Source of the DNA: Flavobacteriales bacterium UBA5939
Lineage (GTDB): Bacteria; Bacteroidota; Bacteroidia; Flavobacteriales; Schleiferiaceae
Assembly (NCBI GenBank): GCA_002430755.1
Contig: DJCX01000082.1
Location: 1-6,851, forward strand
Reading direction: 5' to 3'
DNA: 6,851 nt
Position numbers and translations under genes: made by a program. Below, piece after piece: positions 1 to 4,635 of the stretch. Below the pieces are notes generated by a model, which saw only the letters and a list, made by a program, of their open reading frames with translations, searched no databases and was not told the origin of the DNA. Position 1 is the stretch's first letter. Every line of letters starts with the position of its first letter.

Positions 1-321
1 GTAACGGTGAAGGATACAAAGACCTCGAAAGGTGAACGCATGAATTTCGCGACTTTCCTAGACGAGAATGGCGATTACATGGATAGTGTGCATTTTCCGA
101 ACATCGCCAAGCAATTTCCATTTCGTGGTAAAGGTCTGTACAAAATCCAGGGCCGTGTTACCGAAGAGTTTAGATTCTTTAGCATTGAAGCATCTGCCTT
201 GTATAAAGTTTCTATGATTCCCGATCCGCGCTATGAAGATGATATGGCGCGTCCTAAGGACAATTACAGTAAAACCCGGAGGACTATGAAGAAGGGGAAG
301 AACTCTACAGCGATAAATTAA
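1..321 (+). CDS. dnaE: DNA polymerase III alpha subunit (DnaE family), C-terminal end, partial at 5' side
   Basis: The reading frame is open from base 1 to the TAA at 319-321, so this is the last 106 codons of a longer gene; the GTG at 7 and the ATG at 40 are internal codons, not starts. The first ~75 residues read as the C-terminal OB-fold of DnaE-type polymerases: a strand with VTVKDTKTSKG, then MNFATFLDENG, SVHFPNIAK, PFRGKGLY and GRVTEEF. This fold binds single-stranded DNA behind the polymerase active site. The spacing and the DxVHFP / PFRGKG / VxEEF wording resemble, from memory, the shorter (~1000 aa) second DnaE of Bacteroidota more than the long replicative one, so a repair or error-prone role is possible, but the polymerase core is outside the window. 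The last ~25 residues form a basic, probably disordered tail (RRTMKKGKN). The gene converges on the TPR gene. I see no strong + strand terminator after it. Confidence 0.8.
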   Translation, partial: VTVKDTKTSKGERMNFATFLDENGDYMDSVHFPNIAKQFPFRGKGLYKIQGRVTEEFRFFSIEASALYKVSMIPDPRYEDDMARPKDNYSKTRRTMKKGKNSTAIN

Positions 322-416
322 CCGTATCAGTCTCCTTTACAAAAACACTATTTAACATAATGTATATTATAGTTCAAACATACATAAAGGAAACATTGCG
401 GTAGAAAACGACCACC

Positions 417-449
417 AATAAAAAACCCCAGAGCAATGCTCCAGGGTTT
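417..449 (-). terminator. Intrinsic terminator of the TPR-protein gene
   Basis: Read on the minus strand, bases 449 to 423 form a 12-bp hairpin: AAACCC, then T and G, then GAGC, loop ATT, GCTC, then T and G, then GGGTTT. The two central positions are G-U wobbles in RNA, so the stem is continuous. It runs straight into a U-rich tract (TTTTTTATT when the stem's own T's are counted). It begins 20 nt after the TAA of the TPR gene (470-472). In the + direction the same two positions become C-A mismatches and no T-tract follows, so it should stop only minus-strand transcription and not the converging dnaE transcript. Confidence 0.88.
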
Positions 450-469
450 CTCTAATTCGTAACGGAATG

Positions 470-1780
470 TTATTTCAACAATTCGCTCATTTCCATCGAC
501 TTCTCGTAGTTACCTACTTTACGGTAAACTTCCGCCAAAGCACGTACGATGTCTAGATCGTCAGGATTCATTTCACGAGCGTTCTCGAAATATGTCAAGC
601 TCTCTTCGAAAACTCCTTTCTGCTTCTTTTTCAAAGAATCATACTTACGGCTTTCACTTAAGCTCAAAGAATTCATCTGCTCTGTAATCTTGTTCGCACG
701 GTCAATGTAAACAAGACCACACATGTACATTGCGTCAGAATTCTCTGGGTCAGCTTCTAACGCTGCTTTGTATTCTACAAGAGCTGCATCCAAATCTTTC
801 AATTCAGTTTGAAGGATATTTCCCTTTACAAAGTGGTAAATACCTTTCCCTGGGTTTTTAGCAATCGCTTCATCTAGATTTGCCAATGCACCATCGTAAT
901 CTTTCTTATCTAAGAATGACTGCAATTGAATGTCTAGAAGATCTTTGTTCTCTGGGTATAAACCACGAGCTTCAGTCAGCGTAGCTTCGTACATCTCAGT
1001 GTTTTCCATCTTCTTGTAAGCGTTAATCAAGCTGATGTAAACACTTGGACGAACATCTTCACCAATTACTGGATCTGAGGCCAAACCTAATTCAATCTCC
1101 TTCTCCATTGCCGCCTTATTCGGGTATTGCTTTGGTTGGCCCGAAGCCGCGTACGTTGCAGTGAAAGTGATTCCGGTATAACCTAGGTCTAAACATGTGC
1201 GGAATGCATCTACACTAGACTCTTGATCGCCTGACATACCGGCGATGATACCAGCATTGAACAACAACCCTGTATCTAATTGTGCAAACTCCCCTAGCAA
1301 TTCATTCTTTTTAAAGTCGAATGCAGCCATGTAACCGTTGTAAGAGGCTTCGTAATCTCCCGCTTCATAAGCTGCACCTGCCTCTACGAGGTAGTTGTAA
1401 GCGATGTTTGGAATCTCACGAATAGCATCCTCAGAGTAACGAGGCTTTTTTAGCGTGCTTTCGTATTTCAAGAGATCTAGGATACTTTCAGCCGCAATGC
1501 TGTTAGCATTATCAGCAAGACCTTTGATAGCTTCATCAGGTGAACCTGCGATCTGAGCATAGATCAAAGCACGATTGTAGTAGTACTTGGTCATGATCTT
1601 CTCTTTGATCTCAGCCGGATTCTTGCTGTCGATAATCGTAGTTGCCTCGTCAATAAAACCTTTAGCCTCAACGATTTCGTTTCCTCTCAATGCAATGATT
1701 GCGCTTGTTACCTTCGGCGCTTCTTGAGCTTGAACACTCAAAGTTGCGAAAGTCAATACTGCAAATAGTAATTTCTTCAT
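470..1780 (-). CDS. Secreted tetratricopeptide-repeat (TPR) protein of unknown function
   Basis: A 436-aa protein. Residues 1-18 are a signal peptide: MKK, a hydrophobic stretch LLFAVLTFATL, and a V-Q-A site, so signal peptidase I probably cuts after Ala18 to leave Gln19. There is no lipobox Cys, so it is not a lipoprotein; a periplasmic location is inferred. TPR-like helix pairs are visible at about 127-157 (YEAGDYEASYNGYMAAF), 173-200, 246-277, 283-310 (DYDGALANLDEAIAKNP), 314-346 (LDAALVEYKAALEADPEN) and 393-436 (SLTYFENAREMNPDD, then YEKSMEMSELLK). Between the helix beginning at Met351 and the one at Glu392 lies a charged insertion of about 27 residues, rich in Ser, Lys and Glu. TPRs mediate protein-protein contacts; no catalytic motif is seen. 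The ATG start is supported by the signal peptide and a promoter about 30 bp upstream. It follows gyrA in the same direction with a 73-bp gap, an arrangement I recall in flavobacteria. The partner is unknown. Confidence 0.9.
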   Translation of the reverse strand: MKKLLFAVLTFATLSVQAQEAPKVTSAIIALRGNEIVEAKGFIDEATTIIDSKNPAEIKEKIMTKYYYNRALIYAQIAGSPDEAIKGLADNANSIAAESILDLLKYESTLKKPRYSEDAIREIPNIAYNYLVEAGAAYEAGDYEASYNGYMAAFDFKKNELLGEFAQLDTGLLFNAGIIAGMSGDQESSVDAFRTCLDLGYTGITFTATYAASGQPKQYPNKAAMEKEIELGLASDPVIGEDVRPSVYISLINAYKKMENTEMYEATLTEARGLYPENKDLLDIQLQSFLDKKDYDGALANLDEAIAKNPGKGIYHFVKGNILQTELKDLDAALVEYKAALEADPENSDAMYMCGLVYIDRANKITEQMNSLSLSESRKYDSLKKKQKGVFEESLTYFENAREMNPDDLDIVRALAEVYRKVGNYEKSMEMSELLK

Positions 1781-1800
1781 TATTGATACTTCTTTATTAA

Positions 1801-1841
1801 GTGGTGCAAATGTAATTCATAGGAACGTTTACAAACACCAC
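1801..1841. repeat. Inverted repeat GTGGTG / CACCAC flanking the TPR-gene promoter
   Basis: GTGGTG at 1801-1806 and its reverse complement CACCAC at 1836-1841 abut the two ends of the promoter core exactly (29 bp between the arms). A second, inner pair, TTACA / TGTAA, lies inside on the same axis with unequal internal-loop sides. In a gyrA read-through RNA this could fold into a two-part hairpin, but no U-tract follows. Alternatively the arms could be protein half-sites. Arms of 6 bp can also arise by chance. Confidence 0.35.
1807..1835 (-). promoter_or_regulatory. Promoter of the TPR-protein gene, Bacteroidota type
   Basis: On the minus strand, TTTG (1835-1832) is followed after 17 bp by TACATTTG (1814-1807). 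These match the -33 (TTTG or TTG) and -7 (TAnnTTTG) elements known for the primary sigma factor of Bacteroidota; the 17-bp spacer is at the short end of the usual range. Transcription would begin near 1800, giving a leader of about 20 nt before the ATG at 1780. The leader has only AAAGAAG, no real Shine-Dalgarno, as expected in this phylum. The promoter gives the TPR gene expression independent of gyrA, whose stop codon is just 19 bp upstream of the -33 element. Confidence 0.72.
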
Positions 1842-1853
1842 GCCATAATTAAA

Positions 1854-4400
1854 TTACTCTTCGGTAGTTGTTGATTCCTCTGTCGATTCAGTCGCAGCTG
1901 CCTCAGTTGAACCTTCAGCGGCCTCTACTCCTTCTACCCCTTCGATTTCCTCTTCCTCTTCAGAGGCAGGAACCTTAGCGATAGACGCAATTTCATCACC
2001 CTTTCTCAAGCTTATCAAACGAACACCCTGTGTGGCTCTACCCATTACACGAAGTGTATCTACACCCATTCGTATCATAGTGCCTTTCTTGGTGATAATC
2101 ATCAAATCATCCTCATCCGTAACGGCTTTCAAACTAACCAGTTCTCCAGTTTTCTCAGTTACGGTAATGGTTTTAACACCTTTACCTCCTCTATTGGTAA
2201 TTCTGTAGTCCTCTAATGCAGAGCGTTTTCCATAGCCCTGTTCACTAACGACCATGACATCGAACCCATCTCCTTCTTTAACCACTACCATACCTACTAC
2301 TTCATCGTTTTCAGAATCTACAGAAATAGCACGCACACCCGATGCATTACGTCCCATTGAACGTACTTTTTCTTCAGGGAAACGAATGGCTTTACCACTG
2401 CGAACAGCCATCATAATGTCTTGCTCCCCGTTGGTCAATTTAGCCTCGAGTAATGTATCCCCTTCACGGATGGTAATTGCATTAATACCATTAACACGTG
2501 GGCGACTATAAGCTTCAAGCGAAGTCTTCTTAATGATTCCTTGCTTGGTACACATGACAATAAAGTGGTTATTAATGTACTCCTCGTCCTTGAGGTTCAA
2601 TACATTAATGAACGCCAATACCTTATCGTCCTGAGGGATGTTAATGAGGTTTTGAATAGCCCTACCCTTGCTTTGTCTCGTTCCTTCCGGAATCTCGAAT
2701 ACACGCATCCAGAAACAACGACCAAGTTCGGTGAAGAACAACATGTACTGGTGGTTTGTAGCAACAAAGACGTTCTCAATAAAGTCCTTATCCCTTGTTG
2801 AAGCTGCTTTCGCACCTACTCCACCTCTGTTCTGTTTCTTGTACTCTGAAAGCGGTGTACGCTTGATGTATCCTGCGTGCGAAATAGTAATAACTACTTC
2901 AGTATCAGGAATCATGTCTTCGATACTTACATCTCCACCTGCAAACTCAATATCAGTGCGGCGATCATCACCGTACTTGTCTTTCATTTCGATGAGTTCA
3001 TCCTTGATGATCTCCATGCGCTTAGCCTTGTCTGACAAGATGCTCTTCAAGTACTCAATCGTTTTCATGAGCTCCTCGTATTCTGCCTTAATCTTATCTC
3101 TTTCAAGACCAGTAAGCTTCTGCAGACGCATGTCTAGAATAGCCTTCGCCTGAATTTCACTTAGTTTGAATTCAGACATCAAGCCGTTGCGTGCTTCCTC
3201 TGGTGTTGCAGAACCACGAATGAGTTTGATTACGGCATCCAGGTTATCGATAGCGATAAGTAAACCTTCGAGAACGTGTGCTCTTTTCTCCGCCTGACGC
3301 AGTTCATATTCTGTACGACGTACAACCACTTCGTGACGGTGATTTACGAAGTGTTTGATCATATCCTTCAAGTTCAACAACTCAGGACGTCCGTTTACCA
3401 GCGCAATGTTATTTACTGAGAATGAGCTCTGTAGCTGAGTGTACTTAAATAGTTTATTCAAAACAACATTAGGTACAGCATCACGCTTAAGAACGTATAC
3501 GATACGCATACCCTTGCGATCACTCTCGTCACGGATATCTGAAATCCCCTCAATCTTCTTGTCATTGACTAGATCGGCAGTTTTCTTGATCATATCTGCC
3601 TTGTTGACCTGATAAGGAATCTCGGTGACAATGATACATTCGCGTCCTTTGACTTCTTCAATGGTAGCCTTTGCGCGCAGTACAATGCGACCTCTACCCG
3701 TGTGGAATGCATCTTTAACTCCTTCGTAACCATAAATGGTTCCTCCGGTTGGGAAATCTGGAGCACTAATGTGCTGCATCAACCCATCTATCTCAATAGC
3801 GTTATCATCGATGTATGCATTAATTGCATTGATACTCTCAGTGAGGTTGTGTGGCGGCATGTTTGTAGCCATACCTACCGCAATACCCGAGGCGCCATTA
3901 ACGAGCAAGCCAGGTATTCGCGTCGGCAATACGGTAGGTTCCTTGAGGGAATCGTCAAAGTTTAACTGCCAGTCAACAGTATCCTTGTCTATATCAGAGA
4001 GCATCTCCTCTGCAATCTTGCGCATGCGCACCTCGGTGTAACGCATTGCGGCTGGAGAATCACCATCAATCGATCCAAAGTTTCCTTGGCCATCTACGAG
4101 CATGTATCTCAGCGACCAATCTTGAGCCATACGGACCATGGTGTCATAAACAGAGCTATCGCCGTGTGGGTGGTACTTACCGAGTACATCACCTACAATC
4201 CTTGCAGATTTCTTGTATGCTTTAGTGCTGGTCACACCCATATCGTGCATACCGTAAAGTACACGTCTGTGTACCGGCTTCAATCCATCACGTACATCAG
4301 GAAGTGCACGGGATACAATGACCGACATCGAGTAATCGATGTAGGAGCTCTTCATTTGCTCCTCAATATTTACGGGAATGATTCTTTCTCCCTGCGCCAT
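1854..4400 (-). CDS. gyrA: DNA gyrase subunit A
   Basis: A complete 848-aa GyrA (E. coli 875). With GyrB it forms the A2B2 type II topoisomerase that introduces negative supercoils using ATP. The N-terminal breakage-reunion domain starts at the usual IPVNIEEQMKSSYIDYSMSVI. The catalytic tyrosine is Tyr121 in AAMRYTE. The quinolone-determining helix reads HPHGDSSVYD, with Ser82 and Asp86 at the positions of E. coli Ser83 and Asp87, i.e. the wild-type residues. The coiled-coil gate is near 355-480. The C-terminal DNA-wrapping beta-pinwheel runs from about 498 to 810. Its GyrA box is QNRGGVG (523-529) where E. coli has QRRGGKG, which marks it as GyrA rather than ParC; a second box-like motif, NRGGKG, is at 736-741. 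Residues 813-848 are a low-complexity tail with 15 Glu and no Lys or Arg. The ATG at 4400 fits the family N-terminus. It lacks a Shine-Dalgarno but has A at -3. It is divergent from clpC and co-directional with the TPR gene. Confidence 0.98.
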   Translation of the reverse strand: MAQGERIIPVNIEEQMKSSYIDYSMSVIVSRALPDVRDGLKPVHRRVLYGMHDMGVTSTKAYKKSARIVGDVLGKYHPHGDSSVYDTMVRMAQDWSLRYMLVDGQGNFGSIDGDSPAAMRYTEVRMRKIAEEMLSDIDKDTVDWQLNFDDSLKEPTVLPTRIPGLLVNGASGIAVGMATNMPPHNLTESINAINAYIDDNAIEIDGLMQHISAPDFPTGGTIYGYEGVKDAFHTGRGRIVLRAKATIEEVKGRECIIVTEIPYQVNKADMIKKTADLVNDKKIEGISDIRDESDRKGMRIVYVLKRDAVPNVVLNKLFKYTQLQSSFSVNNIALVNGRPELLNLKDMIKHFVNHRHEVVVRRTEYELRQAEKRAHVLEGLLIAIDNLDAVIKLIRGSATPEEARNGLMSEFKLSEIQAKAILDMRLQKLTGLERDKIKAEYEELMKTIEYLKSILSDKAKRMEIIKDELIEMKDKYGDDRRTDIEFAGGDVSIEDMIPDTEVVITISHAGYIKRTPLSEYKKQNRGGVGAKAASTRDKDFIENVFVATNHQYMLFFTELGRCFWMRVFEIPEGTRQSKGRAIQNLINIPQDDKVLAFINVLNLKDEEYINNHFIVMCTKQGIIKKTSLEAYSRPRVNGINAITIREGDTLLEAKLTNGEQDIMMAVRSGKAIRFPEEKVRSMGRNASGVRAISVDSENDEVVGMVVVKEGDGFDVMVVSEQGYGKRSALEDYRITNRGGKGVKTITVTEKTGELVSLKAVTDEDDLMIITKKGTMIRMGVDTLRVMGRATQGVRLISLRKGDEIASIAKVPASEEEEEIEGVEGVEAAEGSTEAAATESTEESTTTEE

Positions 4401-4417
4401 ATTGTCAGTATTTAAGT

Positions 4418-4428
4418 GGGGATACCCC
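4418..4428 (-). other. Small GC-rich hairpin in the gyrA leader
   Basis: The minus strand reads GGGG-TAT-CCCC, an 11-base hairpin with a 4-bp all-GC stem, in an otherwise AT-rich stretch. If transcription begins from the -7 element at 4447-4454, this hairpin lies in the middle of a ~40-nt leader and ends 17 nt before the gyrA ATG. It could affect ribosome access or mRNA stability. The fold is seen in the sequence; a role is inference. Confidence 0.4.
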
Positions 4429-4446
4429 CGGTTTTTACGTAATTTT

Positions 4447-4454
4447 CAAATATA
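4447..4454 (-). promoter_or_regulatory. Candidate gyrA promoter, -7 element
   Basis: TATATTTG on the minus strand is a perfect match to the Bacteroidota -7 consensus TAnnTTTG. It is 46 bp upstream of the gyrA ATG, which gives a leader of about 40 nt. I see no TTG or TTTG at the expected distance (17-21 bp) for a -33 element; that stretch is instead occupied by the inverted repeat at 4466-4489. The promoter is therefore either weak or dependent on an activator, or the true start differs. Confidence 0.55.
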
Positions 4455-4465
4455 GCTTTTCGCCC

Positions 4466-4489
4466 CGTGGTACCCGTTGATTAACCACG
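4466..4489. repeat. Inverted repeat CGTGGT-N12-ACCACG over the gyrA -33 region
   Basis: CGTGGT (4466-4471) and ACCACG (4484-4489) are perfect 6-bp inverted arms with a 12-bp spacer, so arm centres are 18 bp apart, close to two helical turns. The repeat begins 11 bp upstream of the gyrA -7 element, so it covers where the -33 element should be. This is the layout of a dimeric regulator's operator, but no binding protein is known from the sequence. The half-site GTGGT also occurs in the inverted repeat around the TPR-gene promoter. Confidence 0.35.
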
Positions 4490-4504
4490 TTAGAGTTGCT
4501 TCAT

Positions 4505-4513
4505 TTATCCACA
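4505..4513 (+). promoter_or_regulatory. Perfect DnaA box in the gyrA-clpC intergenic region
   Basis: TTATCCACA is the strict high-affinity DnaA-box consensus. It lies 50 bp upstream of the gyrA -7 element and 122 bp before the clpC ATG. Two 7-of-9 relatives are nearby: TTAACCACG (4481-4489, +) and GTATCCCCA (4417-4425, minus). With only one perfect box and no obvious DNA-unwinding element or box array, a regulatory or DnaA-titrating site is more likely than a replication origin. The 8-bp palindrome TGTTAACA follows at 4520-4527, and a CTTAC/GTAAG hairpin with a 4-base loop is at 4532-4545; neither has an assigned role. Confidence 0.5.
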
Positions 4514-4605
4514 AATCGATGTTAACAAAACCTTACCTTAGTAAGTAATGTTGTCATAGTAAATGTGAGTAGATTGGTCTTTGATACCATGGCACACTTT
4601 GTGTT

Positions 4606-4622
4606 CAGCATATACCAGCATA
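4606..4622 (+). repeat. 10-bp-phased direct repeat just upstream of clpC
   Basis: CAGCATA occurs at 4606-4612 and again at 4616-4622, exactly 10 bp (one helical turn) apart, and a partial copy CAGCA is at 4629-4633, 2 bp before the clpC ATG. It lies where the clpC promoter or leader should be. I find no clean TAnnTTTG element for clpC; the nearest is TAAATGTG at 4560-4567 (5 of 6 defined bases), without a matching -33. The repeat could be a regulator site or chance. Confidence 0.35.
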
Positions 4623-4635
4623 AATAGTCAGCACT

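Noticed and set aside
354..374. AT-rich imperfect hairpin (AAC-ATAAT-GTAT-ATTAT-A-GTT) 32 nt after the dnaE stop
   Set aside because: The stem is nearly all A-T with a bulge and no T-tract follows on either strand, so I do not call it a terminator. It could still lie near the end of the dnaE transcript.
375..382. TATGTTTG on the minus strand, a match to TAnnTTTG
   Set aside because: No -33 TTG is at the right distance and it would fire into the antisense of the dnaE end. It lies just beyond the terminator of the TPR gene. Probably a chance match.
360..404. 14-codon ATG frame in the gap between dnaE and the TPR gene
   Set aside because: Very short, AT-rich, without a promoter or similarity I recognise; such frames are expected by chance.
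2668..3153. 161-codon open frame on the + strand inside gyrA
   Set aside because: It is opposite conserved GyrA sequence (tower and first pinwheel blades). The translation is Ser-rich low-complexity shadow sequence. The same holds for the shorter + strand frames across 2254-4415.
4574..4590. Possible CtsR or CIRCE heat-shock operator before clpC
   Set aside because: The stretch around GGTCTTTGATACC lacks the tandem GGTCAAA heptads of CtsR and the TTAGCACTC inverted repeat of CIRCE. CtsR is also not expected in Bacteroidota.
4401..4635. Replication origin in the divergent gyrA-clpC gap
   Set aside because: There is one perfect DnaA box and two weak relatives, no box array and no long AT-rich unwinding stretch. 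Not enough to call oriC, though the box is reported as a finding.
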